A DNA stretch of 35,661 bases from Planctomycetota bacterium (GCA_027622275.1 JAQBZB010000061.1:1-35661); one strand, 5' to 3'; shown: positions 1 to 8,855, counted from the first letter of the stretch. Translations and numbers: made by a program. Notes: generated by a model from the sequence alone, not told the origin.

Positions 1-655
1 GTTCGACCTCGGCGTCGTATCCGTAGGCTCGGCAGTAGCCGGCAACATCGGTTACGAGTTCACGCGCGATCGAGGCGGGGTGTTCAAAGGTGACGACCTT
101 GAACGTGAGATTGGGCCACAGTTGCATATGCATGAAACGTTTGATGGCTTTGGCCGACTCCATGGAACCGCTGTATGCCAACAGAACTCGGCGTATGGGG
201 CGATATTCCTGAGAGACGGCCAGGATCGGTCTGACGCCGCGCGAGATAAGTCGCGTCAGAACATCAGAGGCGCTGGTAGTTACGATATCGGAATCAAACA
301 GGCTGCGCAGGCCAAAGATCATCAGATCGTAGTAGCGTGCCTGAGAAATCATGTTTTCAAAGGGATCACCGCTTTCGCGAGTGATGGCGTAGTGGAGGCC
401 TGCATTCGCACAAGCTGACTCGAAGTCCGCAATGGCATGCTCCTGCCGCTTTTCAATCTCTTCCAGACGCCCGAACTCCCGCACGGCGTCCTGACCCGCC
501 CCGGAAGACTTTGTCAATGCGCCCAAACGGCGGCGGTCAATGACGATCACACCGAGTACTTCCGCCTGATAGGACTGTGCCAGTTCGACCGCGTAGCGGA
601 TCGCCGTCGGTGTGAACGGTGTCCCGCCCAGCCCAACAAGTATGCGTTTAACCAT
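1..655 (-). CDS. Universal stress protein (UspA family), C-terminus cut by window edge
   Basis: The reading frame starts at ATG 655-653, preceded by a GGAAAGG Shine-Dalgarno, and runs off the left edge open after about 218 codons. The start MVKRILVGLGGTPFTPTAI is the usual first beta strand and nucleotide-loop region of a Usp domain. A second strand, RPIRRVLLAYSGSMESAKA, begins near residue 148, so this is a tandem two-domain Usp. Family members bind ATP or act as dimeric stress factors in the cytoplasm. In the second domain only the beginning is visible, so the G-2x-G-9x-G(S/T) ATP motif cannot be checked. It is the last visible gene of the carbonic anhydrase / SulP / SLC4 unit, 75 bp after the SLC4 stop, and probably cotranscribed. 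A stress or pH-sensing role beside the transporters is inference. Confidence 0.85.
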   Translation of the reverse strand, partial: MVKRILVGLGGTPFTPTAIRYAVELAQSYQAEVLGVIVIDRRRLGALTKSSGAGQDAVREFGRLEEIEKRQEHAIADFESACANAGLHYAITRESGDPFENMISQARYYDLMIFGLRSLFDSDIVTTSASDVLTRLISRGVRPILAVSQEYRPIRRVLLAYSGSMESAKAIKRFMHMQLWPNLTFKVVTFEHPASIARELVTDVAGYCRAYGYDAEVE

Positions 656-730
656 CGTGATTGCCTTTCCAAGATGATAATTGACAGGTGAGTGCCTACA
701 TCGGCTCGCTTCGTGGGCTGCTCGGCACCA

Positions 731-2770
731 TCAGGCAGACCAATGTGTTTCTGCCTCCGATGGTTCTTCTTCGCCATCGAGAGCGGCCAAATGCTCTGCC
801 GTAAACCAGCGACCGGCAAGGAGACGAATCGGAACGAGTAACGCGATGAAGACGGGAAACAAGATTCCGAGGGCGCTGCTTTTGACGATCCACAGAACGC
901 CGAGACAGGCCACTTGCAACGCCGTAAAGGCGTGCATGGTCCAACGCGGCACGCGGCGAATATAGTGTGTACTGGGGTAGAGCGTCGGGTCTTTCAGCCA
1001 TAAACCAATGCGCTCGAAGAGCTGGTTGCCGGACATCGAAACCACGCCCATGAACAAGAACAAGCCGTAGAGGACAGCCATGGGGATCTCCTTCAGCAGC
1101 GGCAGGAACAATAACGAGAGTCCAATCAGCAGGTGGATCGCCAGACCCGTTAAGCGATTCTCCCGAACATGCACCACGCGTTCGCGAGTTTCGCCGGTGG
1201 AGGATACCACTTCCTCGACGGTCGCCAAGCTGCGCACATGGTTCAGTGACCGAACGGTTGCAGCGACCAGCCAGGGCAGTCCGAACAACGAACAAAACGC
1301 CATTAGCAAGCCGACCACTCCCAGGTCCAGGTGATACGCCTGCCCCTTGTGCAGTCGGTGGTCCGGTGTGTTGACGATTCGGGCAGTAATATTTTGATCC
1401 AGGAATACTAGCACCGTTACGAGCAGCGCAGGACCAGCTGCTGCGAACCGCGCCCAAACGGGAAGGGCCAGCAGGTCGATGCTCCAGGGGCGACCACTGG
1501 TCGTTCCGAACTTATCAGGAGTCGGCAATACGTCGAGAAAAACTTCATGCAGCCGAACGGCCACGATGGTCATCGCTGCCAACGCGATCGCTGGCCCAAA
1601 GTCGGCGAGGAATTCACGAATCTTCGGGCGGAGGTAACTGCTGCGTCGGAATCGTGAGAGGCTCGTGGCGATATAAAACGTTCCCAGAGCAAGAAGTAAC
1701 GAGAGAAGGGCCGAGTCGTGATGCTTCTTGACGTCAAGATCTTCAAAGATGTGGGTGAGTGACTTGATCGCCTCGTAGATGAAGATGATCGAGATCAGAG
1801 CCGCGAAGATTTCATCGGTGAAACGAGTGAAGTAGCGCATCAGACAACTGGCGTCGGTCGCCGCCAGTATCAAGAGGAATCCCGCCGACCACAGGCCGAC
1901 CCATCCGTAGGACGGCAGAAATGGAAGCCCCAAGTCAGAGCACAATCGATACAGAATAGCAGTAAACACAAGTAGCGGTCCGGTCCCGCCCAGGATGACT
2001 AGCGGCTGGCCGGAAAAGAGAGCAAAGACAACACCACAGAAGGCCGAGGCGACGATCATTTCCACGGCACCGATCTGGCCGTCCGTTTGCTTGGCCATAA
2101 CCCCGCCAAACGTGACCGCTGGTGCCAAACACGCGAAGAACAGAAACAAAGTCGAACCAACGCATTTGGCGTGCAGGGCATCGCGAAAATCACTCACGTA
2201 GTGCGGCCAGCGACGAGCCACGTCCTGCCGCAATCCGCCGCAGAGCCGGCCTGTGTAGGTCAAGCCTTCACCTGGCTCGGCTACTTTATCGAGCTTCGGC
2301 GTGGTTCGCGAGGTGAAGTGATCCAATGCCGCCAGAAGATCCGCGGCCGTCCGCGCAATTCGCGCCTCGTAACGAAACTCCTCGTCCGACATCAGTCGGG
2401 CGATGGTGGCGAGCGAATCGAGATGCTCGGCGGTCGCGCCCGTTGGCCCCAACAGGACGAAGACGAAACGCGTCGGAACTCCATCCGGCGCACCAAGATT
2501 GATGGGCCGCGCCAATCGCACGAACACAATCAACGGTTCCGTGAGTGCATCCAAGTACGCATGTGGAATCGCCACTGCGTTGCCGATGGCTGTGGAAACC
2601 TGACGTTCTCGATCGAGCAACGCGGATTCCACCGCGCGGCGATGCTCGGCCGGCAGTAGTCCACGGGCAACGACTTGATTGAGCGTCTGCTGAAGCGCAG
2701 ATGCGATGTCGCTCGCGTCCACGTCCAGCACGAAGGCACCGTTTCGAATTGCCTCTTGAAGGATTCTCAT
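731..2770 (-). CDS. SLC4 (band 3)-type anion/bicarbonate transporter with N-terminal PTS EIIA-like domain
   Basis: The protein has 679 residues. Residues 1-150 form a PTS EIIA (fructose/mannitol type) domain with the GNAVAIPHA motif; H70 sits at the phospho-histidine position. Residues about 195-650 form a polytopic HCO3_cotransp domain very close to animal SLC4 proteins: SDFRDAL, LAPAVTFGG, SGQPLVILGGTGPLLVF, FIYEAI, LFGLPWL.AATVRS and LWIVKSS all match band 3 segments as I remember them. Band 3 residues Glu681, Arg730 and Lys851 correspond to E537, R587 and K630 here. The band 3 cytoplasmic domain and PTS EIIA share a fold, and residues 83-150 (VRL..FVFVLLGP..LMS) can be followed directly into the animal domain. 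The gene starts 4 nt after the SulP stop codon, so translation is probably coupled. Likely role: bicarbonate or anion exchange or cotransport at the inner membrane; the substrate is inferred from the neighbouring carbonic anhydrase. Confidence 0.93.
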   Translation of the reverse strand: MRILQEAIRNGAFVLDVDASDIASALQQTLNQVVARGLLPAEHRRAVESALLDRERQVSTAIGNAVAIPHAYLDALTEPLIVFVRLARPINLGAPDGVPTRFVFVLLGPTGATAEHLDSLATIARLMSDEEFRYEARIARTAADLLAALDHFTSRTTPKLDKVAEPGEGLTYTGRLCGGLRQDVARRWPHYVSDFRDALHAKCVGSTLFLFFACLAPAVTFGGVMAKQTDGQIGAVEMIVASAFCGVVFALFSGQPLVILGGTGPLLVFTAILYRLCSDLGLPFLPSYGWVGLWSAGFLLILAATDASCLMRYFTRFTDEIFAALISIIFIYEAIKSLTHIFEDLDVKKHHDSALLSLLLALGTFYIATSLSRFRRSSYLRPKIREFLADFGPAIALAAMTIVAVRLHEVFLDVLPTPDKFGTTSGRPWSIDLLALPVWARFAAAGPALLVTVLVFLDQNITARIVNTPDHRLHKGQAYHLDLGVVGLLMAFCSLFGLPWLVAATVRSLNHVRSLATVEEVVSSTGETRERVVHVRENRLTGLAIHLLIGLSLLFLPLLKEIPMAVLYGLFLFMGVVSMSGNQLFERIGLWLKDPTLYPSTHYIRRVPRWTMHAFTALQVACLGVLWIVKSSALGILFPVFIALLVPIRLLAGRWFTAEHLAALDGEEEPSEAETHWSA

Positions 2771-2773
2771 CGT

Positions 2774-4798
2774 CTACCGCCGTTGTGAATGTGAGACGCT
2801 AGCTGGAGCGTTCTTTCGTCCGTTCTCTGGATTAAACCGCGCGTGCAGCGACGCCCAATCGATCACGAGTTTGCCGCCGGTGGATTCGTGTTGCTTGGCC
2901 CAGTTCATCAGCAGGTCCAGACAGGCGTGGTCGATGTAGTCGAGGTGCTGGAAATCGACATGCAACTCGGCGCGAGCAGCAACCTTCTCCAACTCGCTCG
3001 CCAGCCGCGGCAGCCGAACAAAGGTGGCAGCCCCCTGTAGCGTGAGAGTAACCTTGTTCGTATCCGGGTTTGGCTCCAATGTTGCGGCAAGATGCGAGAA
3101 CGTGTACAGCAACTTGGCGGCGGCAAGTCCAATGCCAACAAGCACGCCGGTCAGCAGATCGGCAAACACGATCGTGCCGACGGTGGCGGCATAGATCGCG
3201 ACCTCGCTCCAGCCGTACTTTCGGAGTTCGCGAACGGATTGTGGATTGACCAGCTTGTAGCCGGTGTAAACCAACATCGCCGCCAGACTTGCGGTCGGAA
3301 TCAGCCGCAACACGAAGGCCAATCCCGCCACAAAGATCAACAGCCAGACGCCGTGCAGGATGGCGGACAGGCGTGTGCGACCACCTGCCTGAACATTCGC
3401 CGAACTGCGCACAATCACGCCGGTCATGGGAAGCGCACCGAGTACGCCACACACCATATTTCCAACGCCTTGGGCGAACAGTTCGCGATCGTAACGCGTG
3501 CGCGGGCCTTGCTGCATCTGATCGACGGCCGTGGCGCACAACAGCGTTTCCGCACTGGCGACAACAGCGATCAACAACGCGGCTTGAAACAAAGCGACCC
3601 AGGGGGCGGCGCTCAGTACCGTCAGACTCGGAAAGTGAACTTCACTCCACAGGTTGTTGGGGATTTCCACGTAGAAGACCGGCACCGCCAGGATGGCGGC
3701 GACAAGCGTTGCCAAGACAACCGCAAGCAGAGGCGCTGGCACGACCTTCAGTTTTTTCGGTGCGAATCCCTGCCACAACAAAATCACGGCAATCGTTAGG
3801 ATGCCAAGGTACGCCGCCAGGTGATGGTTCTTCTGCTGGGCCATCAGAGCCTCCAGCGACGTCGCGGCGTCGACTTGCAGGCGCAGATCTTCAACACCAC
3901 CTTGTTCTAGAGCCGCGAGCGCCGCTTCGCTCTGACTGATTGCCGAGCTGGCAGCCTCGCTGATTCTCATGGTTTTTTGGCTACTACCAGCGGGCGTTTC
4001 GAAGTCCGTCAACCGACTCCCCACAACGACCAAAGCCTGTGTGATTTGTGCCTGTTCTGTCGCGAGATCAGATAAGTCAACCTGTGCATTCTCCGTGTTT
4101 GCGTCTGATGACTGTGTTGGCTTCTCCGTATTCTCAGGATGCGGCACGCGCTCAGCCACACGCTCGTTGAGGTTAACCTGGCGACGGTGGAGTCCGCCCA
4201 CCGTACGTAACATTTCCGTGCGGAACTGCCGCACCTCGCGGCTATTGAACTCGGGCAGCGCCATGCCTTTCCAGATCGCCTGCGGAATCGTGACTAAGTT
4301 TCGGATTCCGCTCCCTTTCGGCTTGTCGTCCACCATCACGTGAAACTGACTGGCGAAGATCAGCACGCCGATGCCGGCTAGCATCCCCTTAATCACCGCC
4401 GGCGAAACGGCACGAAACCATTGGCCGAATTTCAAGATGCCGGCGACAACTTGTATCGCTCCAGCCATCAGCACGATCACACCCAGCATTTCCAGACCGA
4501 AACGCTGCACGACCTCATACACAATGACCGTCAAACCGGCGGCTGGTCCGCTGACTTGCAGCGGGCAACCGGCGAGCAACCCGACCACGATGCCACCGAC
4601 GATGCCAGTGATCAGGCCGGCCGCCACGGGAACTCCCGAAGCGATCGCGATACCCATGCACAACGGAAGAGCGACAAGAAACACCACGACCGACGCCAGT
4701 GCGTCTTGCCGTGGAGCCGCCAACAGCCCTGGCATCACTTGATTGCTTTGGTCAGCGGACTGCTTGTCGTTCGTGGAAGAATCTCGTTCCTTCATCAT
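2774..4798 (-). CDS. SulP-family anion (bicarbonate/sulfate) transporter with long cytoplasmic-type insertion
   Basis: The protein has 674 residues. The start LASVVVFLVALPLCMGIAIASG and the GCPLQVSGPAAGLTVIVYE segment are classic SulP core; later AETLLCATAVDQM and GALPMTGVIVRSSAN are the second-half signature. Residues about 185-325 are a hydrophilic, Gln/Ala/Glu-rich insertion with coiled-coil-like stretches, longer than the usual loop there. A STAS-like domain follows at about 575-660, with HVDFQHLDYIDHACLDLL near its end. SulP proteins such as BicA carry bicarbonate, others sulfate; next to carbonic anhydrase bicarbonate is favoured, but the sequence does not prove it. The start codon overlaps the stop of the upstream small membrane gene (ATGA), and the stop lies 3 nt before the SLC4 start. 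A second ATG lies directly after the first. Confidence 0.92.
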   Translation of the reverse strand: MMKERDSSTNDKQSADQSNQVMPGLLAAPRQDALASVVVFLVALPLCMGIAIASGVPVAAGLITGIVGGIVVGLLAGCPLQVSGPAAGLTVIVYEVVQRFGLEMLGVIVLMAGAIQVVAGILKFGQWFRAVSPAVIKGMLAGIGVLIFASQFHVMVDDKPKGSGIRNLVTIPQAIWKGMALPEFNSREVRQFRTEMLRTVGGLHRRQVNLNERVAERVPHPENTEKPTQSSDANTENAQVDLSDLATEQAQITQALVVVGSRLTDFETPAGSSQKTMRISEAASSAISQSEAALAALEQGGVEDLRLQVDAATSLEALMAQQKNHHLAAYLGILTIAVILLWQGFAPKKLKVVPAPLLAVVLATLVAAILAVPVFYVEIPNNLWSEVHFPSLTVLSAAPWVALFQAALLIAVVASAETLLCATAVDQMQQGPRTRYDRELFAQGVGNMVCGVLGALPMTGVIVRSSANVQAGGRTRLSAILHGVWLLIFVAGLAFVLRLIPTASLAAMLVYTGYKLVNPQSVRELRKYGWSEVAIYAATVGTIVFADLLTGVLVGIGLAAAKLLYTFSHLAATLEPNPDTNKVTLTLQGAATFVRLPRLASELEKVAARAELHVDFQHLDYIDHACLDLLMNWAKQHESTGGKLVIDWASLHARFNPENGRKNAPASVSHSQRR

Positions 4799-5166
4799 CC
4801 TTGTACTTTCTTCGATTCAAGAGAAATACATCGTCGCGTCTGAGCTACGTCACAGTGACGATCGCTTGAGACGCATTCCGGTTCATTCGCCACGGCTGTC
4901 ACGCAGGTCTGCTGCTTTGAATCGTTCGCGGGCGGTTGCCGATTCACTTGTTCAGGCCTGCCTTTCGTCAGGCTGATGACTCCAAGCAGCAGATAGAAGC
5001 AGCCGACAATGCCGATCCCGACAACATTGAGTGATTCGGGAAAGAACAGATTGGCAAGGCGGCCAACCGCCTCCGCCACAAAGCATCCACCAGCAGCGCC
5101 GATACTCAATCGCCCATCATCAGGCAGTCGCCGCCAGCCGTAGGTAAGAAAGTTTTTCGAGAACAT
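4795..5166 (-). CDS. Small membrane protein of the bicarbonate-transport unit, unknown function
   Basis: The protein has 123 residues and I recognise no family. The N-terminal half is amphipathic to hydrophobic: a segment around residues 20-40 (IGAAGGCFVAEAVGRLANLF) and a clear membrane segment at about 46-66 (LNVVGIGIVGCFYLLLGVISL). The C-terminal half is hydrophilic and holds Cys residues (QQTCVTAV, PECVSSDRHCDV, RRCISLES), so it could bind metal or form disulfides. Its stop overlaps the SulP start by four nucleotides, and it begins 22 nt after the carbonic anhydrase stop, so it belongs to that operon. It may be an accessory subunit of the transporters, but that is inference from position only. 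Confidence 0.75.
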   Translation of the reverse strand: MFSKNFLTYGWRRLPDDGRLSIGAAGGCFVAEAVGRLANLFFPESLNVVGIGIVGCFYLLLGVISLTKGRPEQVNRQPPANDSKQQTCVTAVANEPECVSSDRHCDVAQTRRCISLESKKVQG

Positions 5167-5188
5167 CGTTCTCTCCTATTCAAAACTT

Positions 5189-5848
5189 TTAGATGGCGGG
5201 GAGTTCCTGACGGGACGGCGGAGCCAGCGCGCCTTCGATGGGGACGTACTGTCCGCGATCAGAGGCGTAGGCAAAAACTTGCCCGGTCTCAAACTTGTAG
5301 ACCCAGGCGTGAAGATTGATTTCCTTTCGCCCGAGTGCAACCGCCACGGACGGGTGAGTCCGCAAGTGTTCCAGTTGAACAAGCACGTTTTCTTCCACGG
5401 TTGCCGTCAGACGAGCGTTCGCGTCCGTAATATGGGCGTAATTCTCTCGCATGATGCGCTGCGTGGAATCGGCATAGGACAGCCAGTTGCGCACCGCTGG
5501 GAGATCGTCAAGCTTCTCAGGATGGAGCACGCCGTTCATCGCTCCGCAGTGCGAATGGCCGCAGATCACAATGTCCTTGACACCCAGGGCACCCACGGCG
5601 AATTCGATGGTTGCGGCTTCACCCCCGTTGACCGTTCCGTAAGGCGGAACGATGTTGCCTGCGTTGCGCATGATGAACAATTCGCCCGGCTCGGTTTGTG
5701 TCAACAAAGACGGGTCGATCCGCGAGTCCGAGCACGTAATGAACAACGCCAACGGGTGCTGCCCGTCGACCAGCCTTTCAAACAATCGTTGCTTGGAGCT
5801 GAAGATGTCTGTCTGAAACTGATGAATGCCTTCTACAAGCTTTTGCAT
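5189..5848 (-). CDS. Beta-class carbonic anhydrase
   Basis: The protein has 219 residues, the full length for bacterial beta-carbonic anhydrases. It interconverts CO2 and bicarbonate in the cytoplasm. The zinc site is complete: Cys39 in ITCSDSR, His98 and Cys101 in CGHSHCGA; the catalytic dyad Asp41-Arg43 is present. [13 protein letters not shown] and [11 protein letters not shown] are the expected active-site and dimer segments. The start is ATG 5848-5846 with an AAGGA about ten bases upstream. It is the first gene of the minus-strand unit that continues into the small membrane protein, SulP, SLC4 and Usp. Association of a beta-carbonic anhydrase with SulP transporters, sometimes as fusions, is known in bacteria and supports a bicarbonate function for the operon. 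Confidence 0.97.
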   Translation of the reverse strand: MQKLVEGIHQFQTDIFSSKQRLFERLVDGQHPLALFITCSDSRIDPSLLTQTEPGELFIMRNAGNIVPPYGTVNGGEAATIEFAVGALGVKDIVICGHSHCGAMNGVLHPEKLDDLPAVRNWLSYADSTQRIMRENYAHITDANARLTATVEENVLVQLEHLRTHPSVAVALGRKEINLHAWVYKFETGQVFAYASDRGQYVPIEGALAPPSRQELPAI

Positions 5849-6023
5849 TTCCTGGAATCCTTGCGCTGCTGTTAAGACGTCGAATGATTACGCTGCAAAT
5901 GGCTGCACTTGATCGAACGCACGCCGAATTCAAATCGAGCTGCGAGTACTCAGCTGAAGTTGTCAACGAGACGGTCAGCGCGCGGAAGCGGCGGCGTATT
6001 GATCGCCACGTGGCGACGTCACA

Positions 6024-6383
6024 TTAACAGCGCAGAGGCGCCAAGAGATTATTCGAGAGACGATGGCCGGTATGCAGATGACCGGCGATTTTGGCCGCCG
6101 CGAGTCCTAAGCCGCTACGCATGGGGACCACAAACGAAGAACTCGGCTGGTTGCGGACGACTCGCGTACGGCACTGTAAGCTGATCGCCTCTTTCGCCGA
6201 TGACTCGTCCTGGTCCGCCGGTGCCTCGGACTCGGTTACATTGACCAGCCCCATGCCGGGAGTGGCACACGGAAAAAGGGCCACGACGAACAACATGGAA
6301 GAGTGCAACAAAACACGTGCAAAAAACGCCACGCGTGCCAAAGCGTGTTTCGCCTGAAACGATGTTTGCGTTTTCTTGCTCAT
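6024..6383 (-). CDS. Small probably exported hypothetical protein
   Basis: The protein has 119 residues and I do not recognise a characterised family. The N-terminus is basic (MSKKTQTSFQAKH), followed by a hydrophobic stretch at about 18-40 (VAFFARVLLHSSMLFVVALF) that could be a signal peptide or a membrane anchor. The middle is acidic (VTESEAPADQDESSAKEAI). The C-terminus LAAAKIAGHLHTGHRLSNNLLAPLRC is rich in His and ends in Cys. The start is followed by typical codon use but the Shine-Dalgarno (GGAATC) is weak. It lies 175 bp upstream of the carbonic anhydrase on the same strand and could be expressed with it, but the gap argues for a separate unit. Confidence 0.5.
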   Translation of the reverse strand: MSKKTQTSFQAKHALARVAFFARVLLHSSMLFVVALFPCATPGMGLVNVTESEAPADQDESSAKEAISLQCRTRVVRNQPSSSFVVPMRSGLGLAAAKIAGHLHTGHRLSNNLLAPLRC

Positions 6384-6851
6384 GGGATTCCGTAGGTCGT
6401 CACTAAATCGCTCATTAGGAATGCTTCTTATCTGTACGGGAAAGCCTCCGTTAAGTCAATATCTGAACCGCTGGACGATTGGCTTTAAGTTTTTCCACCC
6501 GTTCCAAAAATCCGTGCCGCCGGTCAAGCGAACTAGACGGTGCATCATCTGGCGAAGACTCAATCGCACTGCGGCACATGGGATCGGAACTAACAAGATC
6601 TTTGGACGATGAGTGCAACGACCTGCTTTGAAGTTCAACCTCGCTAGTGCATTGTCACAGCTAAGAATTGGGATTAGTCCGTGGTAGCCGAACTTGTCAG
6701 AGTTTGGACGGTCTGGCGGCGTTTTCAAAAAACTGCAGCTTTCCCAAGGGTTTCACTTAGGCCTTCGATTTCCAATCATCGGAATTGGCGCAGGGCGGCT
6801 TGAACCATTAGATTATCGGTTATTCAACGACGTCACGGAAAGGATGCCAAC
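6384..6851. other. Intergenic region without a convincing gene
   Basis: This 468-base stretch separates the divergently transcribed hypothetical gene and TPR gene. Several open frames cross it, but none has coding character, a good ribosome site or a recognisable motif. It must hold the promoters of both flanking genes. The last bases hold the AAAGGATGCCAAC ribosome site of the TPR gene. I see no terminator, tRNA or repeat here. Confidence 0.5.
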
Positions 6852-8855
6852 ATGGCTCGCAGGAAACAGGCTCTCGAGCGGAGCAGACGAAAGAAGCTGG
6901 AGCGGCGTGAGCAACGCGACCGGAAACCGAGCGGGCTCGCACCGATTGCGAAAATGACTCGCAAGATGGCGGAGCGGCTCGACGATGCTCACGACTTAAT
7001 TCACCGGCGAGACTATGCCGAGGCCGAGGAGTTGCTGCGCAGGTTGGATGATCGCGGCACCAGCTATCCGCAGATCGTCGAAGCGCTCATGTTCCTCTAT
7101 CAAGAGACGCGGGACCACGCGAGCTGTTGCGCGGCGGCGAAACGACTGACGGTTCTCCAGCCACGCGATCCTGAAGCTCTGGTGATGTATGCCCAGGAGT
7201 CGATGTTCTGTGGTCATGCGACGATTGCCCGGCTGACTTACGAGCGATTTATCGAGCGGTGGCCGGAGCATGAACACGTCCCGAAAGCAAAGCATGCTCT
7301 TGAGATACTTGTGCCGGAAACAGAAGAGCGGATCAAGAACTTCGGCTTTCCTAAGAATGACGCGCTCGAATGGCTCGCGCTGCATGAAGAATCGTTGGGC
7401 TTGTTGCAGAGTGGTGACTACTTGGATTGTGCCGCGAAGTGTCGAGAGCTGCTGGCCAAGGTTCCCACGTTCACGTCGGCGCGAAACAACCTGGCGATTG
7501 CTTACTTTCAATGCGGTCGCGCCTTGGACGCGGTGAAGGTCGTCGAAGAAACGCGGGAACTAAATCCAGACAATCGATTCGCCGAAGCAACCTTGGCGAA
7601 GCTGTACTTTCTGACGGGCCGCACAGCCGACGGCCAGCAAATCGCCGATCAAATCGTCGCCGATCCACCCACGTACCAGGATTCCCTGGTGGCAGCGATG
7701 GAGGCGCTGGCGCTGCTAGGGCGTGACGAAGACATCGTGACCCTGGTGGAAGGTACGACGGATGACCAGATCGTGGATGACGATGCCCGAGCCATTCAGC
7801 ATCACTATCTGGCTTATGCCAAGTGCCGATTGGGCGACGAGAAAGTGGCCAAGACGCTCTGGAAGAAGTGCCTCAAGTTGTATCCACAACTTCCCGAAGC
7901 TCGCGAGAACCTGCTCGATTTAGAATCTGGCGAGGGGCACGCACCGTGGGCCAGTTCCTTCGTTAAGTGGATTCCTAAAGAGACGATGGACGACGTGGTT
8001 CAATACGTGAGCGATGAGAAGCAAGTTCTGCTGGCACGGTATCCGGCCATCGCAGCGCTGGTGCCAGCCTTATTGGATCGTGGCGATCCGCTCGGCAGAG
8101 AAGTCGCCCTACGTCTGGCGAAAGCCGACGGCTCCCCGCCGATGCTCGACGCTTTGACGAAGTTCGCACTCGGGACACGCGGTCCCGATGCCCTGCGATT
8201 CGAGGCGCTCACGTTCCTCAAAGAAAAGGATGCCGTCGACGCGGGACCGCACCGCGTCTTCAGTCGCGGCAAATGGACGAACATCCAACTGCTGGCGGCG
8301 GAAATCTCCAGCGAGCCAAGAGACTCTGCTTCGTCGCCCAAGGTTCTCGAACTCATGAGGGATGGGGCGCTGGCGACGCAGGCGTGTGACTACGACTTTG
8401 CCGAAGCGTGTTTCAGGGAGGCTCTCGAAGAAGAGCCGGACAATTGCGGCGCTGCCTATAACCTGTGTACCGTTTGGTTGCATCGCGATGGGGATGAAGG
8501 GCAACAGAGGGCTCGGCGGCAATTAGAGCAACTCCATCGAGAGTTTCCGGATTACGTGTTCGCGACCGTCGCGCTCGCCCAATTCGCCGGGATGGGCGGC
8601 GAGTTCCAAAGGGCTCGCGACCTGCTCGCTCCCATTTACCAGGCGAAGCAACTACACATCTCCGAAGCGATGGCGTTGTTCATCGCCGGGGCACAAATTG
8701 CTTTGGAGGAACGTGATTTGGAGAGAGCCGAACGCGCCTACGAACTGCTCCGCCAATTCGCCGACGAGGACGACGTAAATATGCAGGCACTCAGAAGACG
8801 AATTGACAAGGCATCGCAGAAGGGCGGATTGCGGGGACTCTTTTCGAGATTTTAG
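6852..8855 (+). CDS. Large TPR-repeat protein, cytoplasmic, unknown function
   Basis: The protein has 667 residues. The first 30 are very basic (MARRKQALERSRRKKLERRE), without a signal peptide, which suggests nucleic-acid or ribosome contact. TPR-type helical pairs follow: DYAEAEELLRRLDDRG (about 54-70), GDYLDCAAKCRELLAKVP with ARNNLAIAYFQCGRALDAVKVVEETRELNPDN (about 190-245), and CDYDFAEACFREALEEEPDN with GAAYNLCTVWLHRDG (about 515-550). The C-terminus is again basic (KASQKGGLRGLFSRF). TPR proteins act as protein-protein scaffolds. The start is well set by an AAAGGA site 10 bases upstream. The next gene, 136 bp downstream, has an almost identical ribosome site (GGAAAGGATGC) and is probably expressed with it. 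Confidence 0.85.
   Translation: MARRKQALERSRRKKLERREQRDRKPSGLAPIAKMTRKMAERLDDAHDLIHRRDYAEAEELLRRLDDRGTSYPQIVEALMFLYQETRDHASCCAAAKRLTVLQPRDPEALVMYAQESMFCGHATIARLTYERFIERWPEHEHVPKAKHALEILVPETEERIKNFGFPKNDALEWLALHEESLGLLQSGDYLDCAAKCRELLAKVPTFTSARNNLAIAYFQCGRALDAVKVVEETRELNPDNRFAEATLAKLYFLTGRTADGQQIADQIVADPPTYQDSLVAAMEALALLGRDEDIVTLVEGTTDDQIVDDDARAIQHHYLAYAKCRLGDEKVAKTLWKKCLKLYPQLPEARENLLDLESGEGHAPWASSFVKWIPKETMDDVVQYVSDEKQVLLARYPAIAALVPALLDRGDPLGREVALRLAKADGSPPMLDALTKFALGTRGPDALRFEALTFLKEKDAVDAGPHRVFSRGKWTNIQLLAAEISSEPRDSASSPKVLELMRDGALATQACDYDFAEACFREALEEEPDNCGAAYNLCTVWLHRDGDEGQQRARRQLEQLHREFPDYVFATVALAQFAGMGGEFQRARDLLAPIYQAKQLHISEAMALFIAGAQIALEERDLERAERAYELLRQFADEDDVNMQALRRRIDKASQKGGLRGLFSRF

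Noticed and set aside
2087-2659. Long plus-strand frame inside the SLC4 gene.
   Set aside because: It is antisense to a clearly conserved protein and encodes an Arg/Gln-rich sequence without any motif.
6456-6728. 90-codon minus-strand frame in the 6384-6851 gap.
   Set aside because: There is no ribosome site, no coding character and no motif; probably chance.
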